Below are positions 1 to 8,282 of a stretch of 9,053 bases of DNA, in pieces. The position numbers and the translations under genes are program-made. The notes below the pieces were generated by a model. The model was given only the letters and a program-made list of their open reading frames with translations. It had not been told where the DNA came from and searched no databases. The stretch covers positions 1 to 9,053 of the forward strand of contig JALNVT010000088.1 in NCBI GenBank assembly GCA_023231265.1. The letters are read 5' to 3'. How positions within the stretch are numbered: the stretch's first letter is position 1; each line of letters opens with the position of its first letter. This DNA is from Sphaerochaetaceae bacterium (GTDB lineage: Bacteria; Spirochaetota; Spirochaetia; Sphaerochaetales; Sphaerochaetaceae).

Positions 1-192
1 AACTTTTAAGACACACATAAACATGTATTTCTTTCCATTGATTCAACAAGCCTCAGATACATTCACTGATATTGCAAGCAATTCATATTGAATCTCTAAG
101 TATCATATACCTTTTGATATCATATAAATAAGTTTCAACCAATTTATAACATTTCTTCCATATCAATCCTATAAGTATTCTGTTCTCTGAGC
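1..192. other. Intergenic or edge region without a recognised gene
   Basis: I see no convincing gene here on either strand. One plus-strand frame is open from base 2 to a TGA at 89-91 (29 codons, no start inside that helps), which could be the tail of a convergent gene entering from the left but is equally likely by chance in AT-rich DNA. The short direct repeat TATCATATA occurs at 101-109 and 118-126; it is low-complexity sequence and I attach no function to it. Confidence 0.5.
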
Positions 193-220
193 AAAAAAAG
201 AGCCCACCCGAAGGTGAGCT
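193..220 (-). terminator. Rho-independent terminator of the V-ATPase operon
   Basis: Read on the minus strand, AGCTCACC pairs with GGTGGGCT (eight pairs, one T-G wobble) around a TTCG loop closed by C-G, followed by C and seven T. The C(UUCG)G tetraloop is among the most stable RNA loops known. The hairpin begins 22 bases after the atpK stop codon, so it ends the operon transcript. On the plus strand there is no T run after the hairpin, so it should work mainly in one direction. Confidence 0.93.
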
Positions 221-242
221 ATATTATAATATAATTGGTTTA

Positions 243-680
243 TTACTGTAATAATAGTAGAGAGAAAACCAAAGTAAACAAAGCAACAGTTTCTACGATA
301 CCAATAACGATAAAGTAGTTAGCTGTACCTTTACCTGTTTCAGCCAAAGCATCACAAGCACTTGCAGCAGTTTTACCTTGCATCCAAGCAGATAGACCAA
401 TAGCCAAACCACCAAATACACCAACACCAAATGCCAATACAGGACTAGCGCCTGCTACTAAAGCAGCACTGATGAAATTCATCAACAAGAAACCATAAAT
501 TGTCTGTGTCAATGGAGCACCAGCAAAAGCTACCATGATAAATGGTGCAGGTTTACCGTTTGCATAACATTTCTTCCAACTTCCAACTGCAGCTTGTGCA
601 GCTGCACCAGCGCCTAAACCTGAACCCAATGCTGACAATGCCAATGCACATGCTAAACCAATATAAGCTAAACTATTCAT
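243..680 (-). CDS. atpK: V-type ATPase subunit K (proteolipid, rotor ring c subunit)
   Basis: This 145-residue membrane protein forms the rotor ring that carries ions past subunit I. It has four hydrophobic helices arranged as two hairpins (about 3-30, 47-75, 78-106, 120-144), which is the doubled V-type form rather than the 80-residue F-type form. The ion-binding carboxylate is Glu130 in helix 4; the first hairpin has no equivalent acid, as usual in this family. Thr58, Gln59 and Tyr62 in helix 2 and Gln101 in helix 3 match the Na+ ligand positions known in E. hirae NtpK (Thr64, Gln65, Tyr68, Gln110, with Glu139); the spacing from Gln to Glu is 29 in both. This suggests Na+ coupling. The ATG start is fixed by GAGGAG seven bases upstream. 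It is the last gene of the operon, 43 bases after atpI, and is followed by a strong terminator. Family assignment is near certain; ion specificity is inference. Confidence 0.96.
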   Translation of the reverse strand: MNSLAYIGLACALALSALGSGLGAGAAAQAAVGSWKKCYANGKPAPFIMVAFAGAPLTQTIYGFLLMNFISAALVAGASPVLAFGVGVFGGLAIGLSAWMQGKTAASACDALAETGKGTANYFIVIGIVETVALFTLVFSLLLLQ

Positions 681-712
681 ATTAAAACTCCTCAGTTGTT
701 ATCTAAACAACT
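681..712 (-). promoter_or_regulatory. Hairpin abutting a strong ribosome binding site before atpK
   Basis: In the 43-base gap between atpI and atpK, the minus strand reads AGTTGTT, loop TAGAT, AACAACT: a perfect seven-pair stem (712-706 with 700-694). Its 3' arm directly touches the Shine-Dalgarno sequence GAGGAG (693-688), which sits seven bases before the ATG. No T run follows, so it is not a terminator. The ring needs several K copies per enzyme, and extra translation or mRNA protection for this gene is a reasonable role; that role is inference. Confidence 0.6.
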
Positions 713-723
713 TTAATTTGCAA

Positions 724-2562
724 TTATTCTTTAACCGTTTCAGAGAACGGTGTATATTCAATTCCAGACCATTCCATTCCGACTTGGCCTGAGAACTCCA
801 AAAGATTCAATCTGACACCGTGAACGATAACAGAAAGTAGACCCATAGCCAGGTTCAAACCATGACCAACGATCAATATTAAAATACCAACGATTGTTGT
901 TGCTCCACCAAGCATAGGTGCTGCCATAGCATTGAAACTCTGCGCAATAGCTAATGTAGCAAGACCTACAGCAAACAATCTTATGTAACTCATTATATTT
1001 GAGAAACAACTGATTGTATCTAAGAATGTAGTAAAGAAACCACCAAGACCAGCTTTCAAACCATTGCTGAATGGCTCTCCTGCTTTCTGTGATCCAAATA
1101 ATACAACCAAGACAAAACCAACTCCAATTATTGGGAACACAACTCCATAATCACATGGTTTTTGAATAACCAAATTCAAGACCACGAAATACAAGGATAG
1201 GATATCCATCAACCAACCGATATCGGCAAGCAATGAAATATCTTTTTTTCTTACCTTTCTGGTGATGTTGATCACCTCAGCAAGAGATAGCTGTATTGTT
1301 CCAAGTATGAAACAGAACTGCATGATGTTGTCCTGTGCAGCGCTTGCATCCATATCAAACAATGCTGGATAGTTGGCTATTGCCGGTACAACAAGATTCT
1401 TCAAGAAAGTGTTTGCTACAATTGCTTCTGAACCAAACCAGGTACCTGTTAAAGATCCCCAAATTATGGTTGCAATAGAGAGAACATAAATCAATATGTT
1501 TCCTGTAGTCAGCTCTTTTGATTTCTTCTGCATACCGAGACCAGCTAATAGGAATATCAATCCATAACCGGCATCACCAATAATCATTGCGAAGAACAGT
1601 GTGAAGAACATCAAGAACCATTCTGAGATATCACCTTCCCTGTAACCAGGTACGGTACCCAAGATATCAAATAAAGGTTTTATGATGCCAACACCCTTCT
1701 TGTACTGCACAAGAGTTGGTGGCAAGTCTTCTTCACTTGGATCTTCAGCTAAATAACCCCAACAATTTTTCTTTGCTGTCTTTTCAAATTTATCAAACTT
1801 TGTTACAGGAATATATCCTGTTACATAGCAAAGATTCTCATCACTGTTCATTTGAGAAGAGACCTTCTCAAAATTTATGTCCATTTCCAATCTTTCGATT
1901 TCAGTATCATAAGCAGAAATATAGCAAAGAGCATCCTTAAATTTAGAATTTATCTCTTCCTCTTTCACTCTATTCTGCTCAACTCTATCACGTAGAGCTA
2001 CAACACCCATCTCTGGAATTTCAAATTGACGAGCTGGGAAGCTTGAATCAAGCGGATTTCCAATAACTGCAATTGCATTTTGTTTATCCACAGGTTCCAT
2101 TTCAATAAACTTAACATCTTCTGGAATGTTAAGAATTTCTTTTTTTCCTAACAAATAGAAGTGTAAATCTACACCTTCGTCACTCAGTTTATTTATAGCC
2201 TTGGGTTCAAAATCACCCCAACCTTTGATTTGATCAATCAACAAACTATCTTTGACGATTGACTCTCTGAGGTCTTTTCTTTGACTATAAAGTCTTAATA
2301 ATCTTTTTTGAAGTTTGCTTAAATCACTTCGGGTGATCTCCTTCTGTGCAGGAGCATCCTTGGCTTTCTTTGGAGCAAACTCTTCGATAGCGCTTTTAAT
2401 CAATAAAACGTTATCACTATCTTTCTGCAGTTCCTCACCTTTAGGACTTCTTGTGTTGTCTGTAAAGATGTGGATGACTCCACTCTTTCTAAGAGATTTT
2501 AACATGTCTCCCTTATTATGAGTTTCAACAACTACAGAAACTTTTTTCATGGGAACTATCAT
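724..2562 (-). CDS. atpI: V-type ATPase subunit I (membrane stator subunit, a-like)
   Basis: Subunit I anchors the peripheral stalk and forms the two half-channels through which ions reach the K ring. The 612-residue protein has the family layout: a soluble N-terminal arm with coiled-coil stretches (about 1-310, helical around 80-110 and 190-240) and a C-terminal membrane half with roughly seven or eight hydrophobic segments (about 312-340, 354-375, 411-432, 445-466, 472-490, 522-545, 553-581). The motif SNIMSYIRLFAVGLA (521-535) carries Arg528, which matches the essential arginine of this family (in yeast Vph1, SYLRLWA). A second conserved block, GHGLN near 566 and VHGVRL at 580-585, precedes the C-terminal MEWSG and TPF motifs. 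The start ATG overlaps the atpD stop as ATGA, so translation is coupled; AGG sits just upstream. Met5 is an alternative start, but the overlap and the MIVPMKKV opening typical of the family favour the first. Length is within the usual 600-700 range. Confidence 0.95.
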   Translation of the reverse strand: MIVPMKKVSVVVETHNKGDMLKSLRKSGVIHIFTDNTRSPKGEELQKDSDNVLLIKSAIEEFAPKKAKDAPAQKEITRSDLSKLQKRLLRLYSQRKDLRESIVKDSLLIDQIKGWGDFEPKAINKLSDEGVDLHFYLLGKKEILNIPEDVKFIEMEPVDKQNAIAVIGNPLDSSFPARQFEIPEMGVVALRDRVEQNRVKEEEINSKFKDALCYISAYDTEIERLEMDINFEKVSSQMNSDENLCYVTGYIPVTKFDKFEKTAKKNCWGYLAEDPSEEDLPPTLVQYKKGVGIIKPLFDILGTVPGYREGDISEWFLMFFTLFFAMIIGDAGYGLIFLLAGLGMQKKSKELTTGNILIYVLSIATIIWGSLTGTWFGSEAIVANTFLKNLVVPAIANYPALFDMDASAAQDNIMQFCFILGTIQLSLAEVINITRKVRKKDISLLADIGWLMDILSLYFVVLNLVIQKPCDYGVVFPIIGVGFVLVVLFGSQKAGEPFSNGLKAGLGGFFTTFLDTISCFSNIMSYIRLFAVGLATLAIAQSFNAMAAPMLGGATTIVGILILIVGHGLNLAMGLLSVIVHGVRLNLLEFSGQVGMEWSGIEYTPFSETVKE

Positions 2563-3173
2563 ACCTGTGCCCCCATTGCTTTGGTTTTAGCAATCTTACC
2601 ACGAACAACTGCAGCTGCCTGCTGATCTCCTAGGTAAATACTAATTCTCTTGATATTTTTCTTAGCTTCAGGAATCTTAACTTTCTCAAAAAGATTAACT
2701 CTCTGAGATGTAGTTCTGAGTTCTTTACCAAGCAAATCCATTTGGATATCAAGAGTACTGATCAGTGCATCAAGTCTTGCATATTCACGTAGTGTGCTGA
2801 TACCATCATCAACCCAAAGAGGATATTCATTCAAATCATAATCGATTTCCTGAAATGTGAGCTCTTTGAACTCTGGTATTGTAACACCTGCAATATTGCT
2901 TTTCACACGTACTACTCTGTCAATCTTAACAAGATTGGAAAGTTGTTTATCTTTTGCAAAGACTTTATTTTCTGCATAAACACAAATCCAGTCCTGCATT
3001 CCGTCAACAAGCTTCTGCTGTTCAACCTTTAGCGCAACAACCTTACTTTCGATGTCTCTTATTACCATCTGCAACTGTTGTTTTTTCAACTGCAGAGTTG
3101 GAAGGTATCGGGTAAATTGTTTTAGCTGGTCTTTCTGCTTTTTCTGCTCGTTTTTAGTCAATTTGACGGCCAT
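2559..3173 (-). CDS. atpD: V-type ATPase subunit D (central rotor shaft)
   Basis: Subunit D is the axle that turns inside the A3B3 head and joins it to the membrane ring. The 204-residue protein has the expected two long helical ends, about 1-60 and 125-200, which pair as an antiparallel coiled coil, around a middle globular part. The family signature RVNxxE with a following IP is visible as TSQRVNLFEKVKIPE (155-169). The ATG start follows GGGAGG with a short spacer. The gap to atpB is 12 bases and the stop TGA overlaps the atpI start by ATGA. In other bacteria D works with subunit F; no F gene is seen in this operon, as is usual for this operon type. Confidence 0.94.
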   Translation of the reverse strand: MAVKLTKNEQKKQKDQLKQFTRYLPTLQLKKQQLQMVIRDIESKVVALKVEQQKLVDGMQDWICVYAENKVFAKDKQLSNLVKIDRVVRVKSNIAGVTIPEFKELTFQEIDYDLNEYPLWVDDGISTLREYARLDALISTLDIQMDLLGKELRTTSQRVNLFEKVKIPEAKKNIKRISIYLGDQQAAAVVRGKIAKTKAMGAQV

Positions 3174-3185
3174 TTTACCTCCCTA

Positions 3186-4487
3186 TTAAGCTTCTTTCTT
3201 AGGCCAACGACTCATAATTAAATCAGATTTCAAACCAGTTTCATTTGGTTCAAAACAGCTAGCTAAGATTTCCCATCCAAGGTCCAATGCTTCTTCTAGT
3301 GGAATATTTACAGATAAGTCCATCATCTTTGATTCAAACAATTCACCATATTTGAGAAGCTTTTCATCCCAGTCAGTCATCTGGAAACCCATGGATTTCT
3401 TTTCGAGAGACTCTTTATATGAAGCATAAAGTTTGATCATACCATCCATCAGAGCTCTGTGGTCATCACGAGTGTCTTTGTTAACCTGCTGTTTAAGACG
3501 AGATAGAGAACCAAATGGCTCAATTCTTCCGCCCTTGAGGTAATACTGACCTTCTGTGATATAACCAGTGTTATCAGGTACTGGGTGAGTTACATCATCA
3601 CCAGGCATTGTGGTAACAGCTAAGATGGTCAATGAACCTGCACCTTCAAAGTCAACAGCCTTCTCATAACGAGATGCCAATGCTGAATAAAGGTCTCCAG
3701 GATAACCACGGTTAGATGGAACTTGGTCTTTTGTAATAGCCATTTCTTTCATAGCATCAGCAAAGTTTGTCATATCAGATAGAAGTACCAAAACTTTCTT
3801 ACCATCAATAGCAAATTTCTCAGCTACAGCCAAAGCCATATCAGGAACCAACATACACTCAACAGATGGATCTGATGCAGTATGAATGAACATTATTGTA
3901 CGACTCATAGCACCACTCTTCTCTAGAGTGTCTTTAAAATATAGATAATCATCATATTTTAACCCCATACCACCTAAGATGATCAAATCAACTTCAGCCT
4001 GCATAGCAATACGAGCTAATAATTGGTTATATGGTTCACCAGATACGGAGAAAATAGGTAATTTTTGAGATTCAACCAATGTGTTGAAAACATCAATCAT
4101 TGGAACACCAGTTCTGATCATGTTACGAGGAATAATTCTCTTAGCAGGATTAACAGATGGACCACCAATTTCAATCATGTTTTCATTCAATTCTGGACCT
4201 TTATCACGAGGAACACCAGAACCGGTAAATACACGGCCCAATAAATCATCACTGTATGAAACTTTCATAGCTTGATTTAAGAAGCGCACTTGGTCACCAG
4301 TTGAAATACCTGTTGCACCAGCAAAAACTTGAAGAGATACCAGATCGCCCTGTAATTTAATTACATTGGCATAACTTTCACCACTTTGAGTTGTTACAAT
4401 AGCAAGCTCATCATTTTTGACACCCTTTGCACGAACGCTAATAACGTTACCGACAATGGATTCAATTTGGGTATATACTTTTTGCAT
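3186..4487 (-). CDS. atpB: V-type ATPase subunit B (non-catalytic head subunit)
   Basis: Subunit B alternates with A in the head hexamer and supplies regulatory contacts and the arginine finger to the catalytic site. The 433-residue protein is colinear with the family: beta-barrel (about 1-72), nucleotide-fold domain (about 90-335) and C-terminal helices. There is no Walker A motif; the equivalent stretch is FSVSGEPYNQLLARIA (146-161), as normal for B. Other family marks are VLVLLSDMTNFADAMKE (232-248), NRGYPGDLYSALASRYE (259-275) and VPDNTGYITEGQ (303-314). Arg330 in SLSRL is the likely arginine finger. The ATG start is preceded by AGGTAGGTG. The gap to atpA is 15 bases. Length is slightly below the usual 455-465, with the shortfall at the C-terminal end. 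Confidence 0.96.
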   Translation of the reverse strand: MQKVYTQIESIVGNVISVRAKGVKNDELAIVTTQSGESYANVIKLQGDLVSLQVFAGATGISTGDQVRFLNQAMKVSYSDDLLGRVFTGSGVPRDKGPELNENMIEIGGPSVNPAKRIIPRNMIRTGVPMIDVFNTLVESQKLPIFSVSGEPYNQLLARIAMQAEVDLIILGGMGLKYDDYLYFKDTLEKSGAMSRTIMFIHTASDPSVECMLVPDMALAVAEKFAIDGKKVLVLLSDMTNFADAMKEMAITKDQVPSNRGYPGDLYSALASRYEKAVDFEGAGSLTILAVTTMPGDDVTHPVPDNTGYITEGQYYLKGGRIEPFGSLSRLKQQVNKDTRDDHRALMDGMIKLYASYKESLEKKSMGFQMTDWDEKLLKYGELFESKMMDLSVNIPLEEALDLGWEILASCFEPNETGLKSDLIMSRWPKKEA

Positions 4488-4502
4488 TATTTTACACCTA
4501 CC

Positions 4503-6260
4503 TTATAGTAACTTCTCGCCAGCTTCATCAAAGCTTGAGAATTCTTTATTGAATAAATCGTCGATTTCGCCTTCAAGTTGTTTAAATCTTTCGCTTTTAA
4601 ACTCTACGTTATTCCAGTCTAAGAATTTCTGTCTAACTTCGTTGAAGTACAGACGTACATTTTTTTTATCTGTCAACTTAAATTTAGCAGCCAATACCTT
4701 GAACAATTTATCAAATGAGTACTGCTGTCTTTCAACAATAACTGCTGCATCAACAGGATCAAATGAGTTCTGCTGTAGATATACTGAATCTAGAAGTTCA
4801 CTTTTTTGATATTCAACATAATCTTCAACACTGGTACCTTCTTCACCAACAACTTTCATCATCTGGTTTACTTCAGTACCTCTGAATAAAATACTTCTTG
4901 CATATTCAACTTTATCACTTTGAATTACACCTTCATACTTTGACCATGATTCCAAAGAATCAATAGCTGGGTACTTACGAGCATCTGATCTCTCACGAGA
5001 TAGACCGTGGAATGCACCAACAACCTTCAAAGTAGCTTGAGTTACAGGTTCTTCAAAGTTACCACCTGCAGGAGATACTGTACCACCGATTGTTACGGAA
5101 GCAGTTCTGCCATCATTAAGTCTTACCTTACCAGCTCTTTCATAGAATTCTGCAATTCTTGTTTCTAAGTAAGCAGGGAAAGCTTCTTCACCAGGAATTT
5201 CTTCCAAACGACCACTCATTTCTCTCATAGCCTGAGCCCAACGAGAAGTTGAATCAGCCAACATCAAAACATTGAGTCCCATCTGTCTGTAGTATTCTGC
5301 CATTGTAACGGCTGTATATACAGAAGCCTCACGAGATGCAACAGGCATTGAAGATGTGTTACAGATGATGATGGTTCTTTCCATCAAAGATTTACCAGTT
5401 TTTGGATCAACTAATTCTGGGAATTCTTTAAGTACTTCTACAACCTCACCAGCTCTTTCACCACATGCAGCGATAATTACAATATCAACATCAGCATTTC
5501 TACTTTCCATGTGCTGTAAAACAGTCTTACCAGCACCGAAAGGACCAGGAACACAGAATGTACCACCTTTAGCTACAGGAAGGAATGTATCAATAACTCT
5601 AACTTTCATTACCAATGGTTCATCAGGTCTCAATCTTTCATCGTAAAGTTTGATTGCTTTTTTAACTGGCCAAGAGAATACCATGGTCAATTCTTTCTTC
5701 TCACCTTTTGGATTCTCAATTGTAGCAATTGTCTCTCTTACATTGTATGTGCCTTTCTTTTTGATAGAAACAACTTTCCAATCAACAGGTCTGAATGTGA
5801 AAGGTACCATAATTTGGTGAGTGAACATACCTTCTGGAACTGTACCAAGAGTATCTCCAGGAGCTACAATGTCACCAACTTTAGCAACAGGTGTGAATTC
5901 CCAATCCTTATTTGGAATTGGGTCCATGTAAACACCTCTCTGTAGGAAGAAACCACATTCTTTAGCCAAATCTGGTAGAGGATTCTGCAATCCATCATAA
6001 ATCTGTTGAAGAAGGCCGGGACCAAGTTCTACACTGAGCATTTCATTGGTAAAGGAAACAGGGTCTCCAACGGCAACGCCAGATGTAGACTCAAAAACCT
6101 GCAGACTTGCTATTTTACCATTAATCTTGATTACTTCACTCTTAAGACGAACATCGCCTACGTGAATGTAACCCACCTCGTTTTTAGAAATAGCTTCGTC
6201 AAATTCGACTGTTACCATATTTCCGTTGACGCCGGTGACACGTCCATTCATATTTTCCAT
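4503..6260 (-). CDS. atpA: V-type ATPase subunit A (catalytic head subunit)
   Basis: Subunit A hydrolyses or makes ATP at the A-B interfaces. Numbered from the ATG at 6260, the 585-residue protein has the N-terminal barrel, the long insertion typical of A subunits (about 105-180, with FFLQRGVYMDPI), Walker A GPFGAGKT (239-246, Lys245), GERAGE (267-272, with the likely catalytic Glu268), Walker B stretch VLMLADSTSRWAQAMRE (331-347) and SGRLEEIPGEEAFPAYL (349-365). Family and catalytic competence are clear. Start choice: the frame can also open at a GTG at 6272, right after the upstream stop, but that GTG is itself part of GTGGAGAAG, the ribosome binding site for the ATG at 6260. The ATG is therefore preferred; Met at 6251 is a further, less likely option. 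Length agrees with the usual 580-600. Confidence 0.97.
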   Translation of the reverse strand: MENMNGRVTGVNGNMVTVEFDEAISKNEVGYIHVGDVRLKSEVIKINGKIASLQVFESTSGVAVGDPVSFTNEMLSVELGPGLLQQIYDGLQNPLPDLAKECGFFLQRGVYMDPIPNKDWEFTPVAKVGDIVAPGDTLGTVPEGMFTHQIMVPFTFRPVDWKVVSIKKKGTYNVRETIATIENPKGEKKELTMVFSWPVKKAIKLYDERLRPDEPLVMKVRVIDTFLPVAKGGTFCVPGPFGAGKTVLQHMESRNADVDIVIIAACGERAGEVVEVLKEFPELVDPKTGKSLMERTIIICNTSSMPVASREASVYTAVTMAEYYRQMGLNVLMLADSTSRWAQAMREMSGRLEEIPGEEAFPAYLETRIAEFYERAGKVRLNDGRTASVTIGGTVSPAGGNFEEPVTQATLKVVGAFHGLSRERSDARKYPAIDSLESWSKYEGVIQSDKVEYARSILFRGTEVNQMMKVVGEEGTSVEDYVEYQKSELLDSVYLQQNSFDPVDAAVIVERQQYSFDKLFKVLAAKFKLTDKKNVRLYFNEVRQKFLDWNNVEFKSERFKQLEGEIDDLFNKEFSSFDEAGEKLL

Positions 6261-6263
6261 AAT

Positions 6264-6270
6264 CTTCTCC
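6264..6270 (-). promoter_or_regulatory. Ribosome binding site that fixes the atpA start
   Basis: GGAGAAG lies on the minus strand with GGAG six bases before the ATG at 6260. The upstream GTG at 6272 has no such site at a usable distance and overlaps this one, so a protein starting at GTG would carry four residues that are probably not translated. Confidence 0.75.
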
Positions 6271-6272
6271 AC

Positions 6273-6806
6273 TTAATTGCCTTTAATATTCGATTGAAGG
6301 TTTGATAATAAAGCTGTAAATTCTCTATTCCCTTCCACTCTATCAAAACGAGACTTTCTTTCTAGAAGCTGTAATTTGATAGAGAAACTTAGAAGGCCTT
6401 CTAAATCAAAAACATGACTAGAGCTCTCATCATCGAGATACTTCCAGTAAAGCTGCATTATAATCAGCTCACCTTCCAAGGCATTTGGGGCAGAGAGAGC
6501 ATTTCGTACACTCTCAACTATCCTAGACTCTTTATCGCCGGAGTTTTTATATTTATCTCCTGAAATTTTGAGTTTTTTGCTACGTTGGTCGGCCATTTCC
6601 TTCTTCACCATAGTCTGGAATTTCTGCCAGTTCTTTACATATGAACATGAAGTTGGTCTGCCTGAAAATGTCTCCTCAATGATATTATAGTCCTTTTTTG
6701 AAATATTACCTCTGCACATGTCAAGAAACTCGTCACAGCTAAATGGTGATTCATCTTCCCATCTTAAACTTGGTAATGTAGAAACTAAATAATAATAAGA
6801 AGCCAC
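6273..6806 (-). CDS. DUF2764 family protein of the V-ATPase operon
   Basis: The 177-residue soluble protein matches the DUF2764 family by its opening (MASYYYLVSTLPSLRW, 1-16), the segment NWQKFQTMVKKEMADQRSKK (59-78), and the C-terminal LLSFSIKLQLLERKSRF (138-154). Genes of this family sit between E and A in V-ATPase operons of spirochaetes and Bacteroidetes. No biochemical role is established to my knowledge. Because these operons lack subunit C (the d-like coupler between shaft and ring) and this protein is helical and begins with a YYYLV-type N-terminus, a structural part in place of C is plausible; this is inference. The start is GTG, supported by AGGAG six bases upstream; the stop TAG of atpE is built into that same AGGAG, so translation is likely coupled. 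No signal peptide or membrane segment is seen. Confidence 0.88.
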   Translation of the reverse strand: MASYYYLVSTLPSLRWEDESPFSCDEFLDMCRGNISKKDYNIIEETFSGRPTSCSYVKNWQKFQTMVKKEMADQRSKKLKISGDKYKNSGDKESRIVESVRNALSAPNALEGELIIMQLYWKYLDDESSSHVFDLEGLLSFSIKLQLLERKSRFDRVEGNREFTALLSNLQSNIKGN

Positions 6807-6812
6807 TCTACT

Positions 6813-6818
6813 CTCCTA
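6813..6818 (-). promoter_or_regulatory. Ribosome binding site overlapping the atpE stop codon
   Basis: The minus strand reads TAGGAG: TAG is the atpE stop, and AGGAG is the Shine-Dalgarno sequence for the DUF2764 gene, six bases before its GTG start. It decides a non-ATG start and indicates translational coupling of the first two genes. Confidence 0.75.
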
Positions 6819-7412
6819 TTTGAATACTATTTCAGCGATAGCTGGAGAAAGGAATGGAGTCATCAACTTTGCAGCAGCTTCATCAGAGAAGTCAAAGTAT
6901 CCTGAACCATCTTTTTCCGCTAAACGGAAACCAACATTTACATTCTTAACAGGTTTGATTTCCAAGCCCTTTTTGATCTCAGAACCAAGCTCTTTAGTCA
7001 ATTCAGCAGCTAAAGCCTTAAATTCTTTTTCAGATAATTGTAATTCTGTTGTTTTTGCGTCTGTTAGATCTAAAGAAATAACACTCTTGATTAACTTAAC
7101 CAAGTTATCACCTGTAAAAGCTTCACCAGTCTTTTTTACTAACAAAGAATCTAGTTGTGCAGTCAATGCCTTCTTTAATGAAAGTTGCACATCACGAGAA
7201 GCTTGCTGCAAGCTAGCTTGAGCGCTTTGATCTCGTAAAGCAATTTCTTTTTCAGCATCAGAGAGCATCTTACTAGCATCTTTTTTAGCCTGATTGATTA
7301 TCTCTTTAGCCTTACTGTTAGCTTCAGATATAATCTTGGCAGCTTTCTCATTAGCCTTGTCTATTCCTTCTTTCTGAATAGATTCAACTAAATCTTGTAT
7401 CTGTTGTGCCAT
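6816..7412 (-). CDS. atpE: V-type ATPase subunit E (peripheral stalk)
   Basis: Subunit E forms the outer stalk that holds the A3B3 head still against rotor torque. The 198-residue protein has an alanine- and lysine-rich coiled-coil N-terminal half (about 1-95, with repeats such as KAAKIISEANSKAKEIINQA at 23-42) and a compact C-terminal domain that ends with the family mark GFRLAEKDGSGYFDFSDEA (161-179). The symbol atpE is used here in the V-type sense and is not the F-type c subunit. It is the first gene of the operon; the ATG start follows AAGGAAGG nine bases upstream. Its usual stalk partner (G/H, NtpF-like) has no gene in this operon. Confidence 0.92.
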   Translation of the reverse strand: MAQQIQDLVESIQKEGIDKANEKAAKIISEANSKAKEIINQAKKDASKMLSDAEKEIALRDQSAQASLQQASRDVQLSLKKALTAQLDSLLVKKTGEAFTGDNLVKLIKSVISLDLTDAKTTELQLSEKEFKALAAELTKELGSEIKKGLEIKPVKNVNVGFRLAEKDGSGYFDFSDEAAAKLMTPFLSPAIAEIVFK

Positions 7413-7482
7413 ACTATAATACCTTCCTTATTGAATAAATTATTTGTTGATAGATTAAATTCGCATAATAATCTCAGTACAT

Positions 7483-7511
7483 ACTATACTAAACTAAAGT
7501 AAATTTAGCAA
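7483..7511 (-). promoter_or_regulatory. Predicted sigma-70-type promoter of the V-ATPase operon
   Basis: On the minus strand, TTGCTA (7511-7506, four of six matches to TTGACA) is followed after 17 bases by TATAGT (7488-7483, five of six matches to TATAAT). Transcription would start near 7476, giving a leader of about 64 bases before atpE. It is the best-spaced pair I found in the 213-base divergent gap, but chance matches are common in AT-rich DNA. Confidence 0.5.
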
Positions 7512-7528
7512 ATAAAAAAAAGTATTAT

Positions 7529-7581
7529 TTGACAACTTATAAGCATTTGTACATTGAAAATAAAGACACTTGTTGTAAATT
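7529..7581 (+). promoter_or_regulatory. Possible promoter region for the small GIY-YIG-like gene
   Basis: Two weak arrangements are seen upstream of the plus-strand gene at 7626. TTGACA at 7529-7534 is a perfect -35 box, but the best -10, TACATT at 7550-7555, is only 15 bases away. TTGAAA at 7554-7559 is followed after 16 bases by TAAATT at 7576-7581. I cannot choose between them. Confidence 0.3.
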
Positions 7582-7625
7582 TAACATCATTCTGTTAAGT
7601 TTGATGTGCAATATAGGGGATAATA

Positions 7626-7946
7626 ATGTTAATAGATCCAAAACTTTCACACTACTTAAATGAAGGTCCAACTCAGGGTATAATTAGAATATATAATTTA
7701 CAATCAGATAAGAGTTTACTTGTCAAAAGCAAAGATATAATAAAGGATATCAAGAATATAAGATTCACTCTTGATTTAGGAATGTATAAAAATAAAGAAC
7801 TTCAGGAGAGCTACGCAAAAATAGGCTTGGAGCTGTTTGCTCTAGATCCTTATAAAATTCTTGAAAAAAATAGTGAAAAAACTCTTGATGAGCTATTATT
7901 GGAGAGCAAAGAAGAATTATTGAAAGAAAATGTAACATTTTTTTAA
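7626..7946 (+). CDS. Small protein resembling a degenerate GIY-YIG domain
   Basis: The 106-residue protein is divergent from the ATPase operon. The ATG start is supported by AGGGGA (7615-7620), five bases upstream. Its pattern resembles small GIY-YIG proteins of Firmicutes and Bacteroidetes: GIIRIYNLQSDKSLLV (18-33) lines up with GxxxIxNxxxxKxxVG, and RFTLDLGMYKNKELQESY (46-63), KIG and F71 line up with the RxxLxxGxHxNxxLQxxW, G and F that follow. The comparison is from memory, not a search. The active-site residues appear lost: GIY reads GII, YIG reads LLV, and the acid expected after the conserved F is not evident (DPYKIL at 74-79). If the match holds, nuclease activity is unlikely and a binding role is possible. 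The C-terminal third (about 80-101) is acidic and helical. No signal peptide or membrane segment. It could also be an unrelated lineage-specific protein. Confidence 0.6.
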   Translation: MLIDPKLSHYLNEGPTQGIIRIYNLQSDKSLLVKSKDIIKDIKNIRFTLDLGMYKNKELQESYAKIGLELFALDPYKILEKNSEKTLDELLLESKEELLKENVTFF

Positions 7947-8234
7947 TATATTGAAGTTTTTTTGATTCATTCACTTTTTAAAAAATTGATTTATAATGTC
8001 ATTTTAAATCCATAAACTAGGTTATATGTTATTTTTTTTATGTATTTATTATTTTAAATGAAATGTTTATAATTGTTAATTTTGAAATAATCAGACAGAT
8101 TTATGCAATAAAATCATTTATTCTGTCACAAGTTTTAGAAATCGAGATGTCAATTTGATACAGCTGTTTTACAGCACATATATAATATACAGATAATGAG
8201 CAATATTGAAAGAAAAATCATCTGTTATGTAAAA
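7947..8234. other. AT-rich intergenic gap between convergent genes
   Basis: No gene is supported on either strand. The stretch 7960-8100 is low-complexity A/T sequence with several T runs. A perfect five-pair hairpin, GCTGT TTT ACAGC, lies at 8163-8175 inside a promoter-like pair (TTGATA at 8155-8160; TATATA at 8179-8184, or TATAAT at 8181-8186). See the finding on a possible small RNA; no feature is called on that basis alone. Confidence 0.6.
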
Positions 8235-8273
8235 AATAACCCAATTTAACTAAAAATTGGGTATTATTTTTTT
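8231..8273. terminator. Bidirectional Rho-independent terminator between convergent genes
   Basis: CCCAATTT (8240-8247) and AAATTGGG (8254-8261) form a perfect eight-pair stem around AACTAA, extended by A/T pairs with one bulged A. On the plus strand it is followed by ATTTTTTT (8266-8273); on the minus strand by a run of six T (8236-8231). It lies about 20 bases beyond the stop of the minus-strand transporter gene, and can also stop transcripts entering from the plus-strand gene about 290 bases away. Confidence 0.88.
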
Positions 8274-8282
8274 AATAACTCA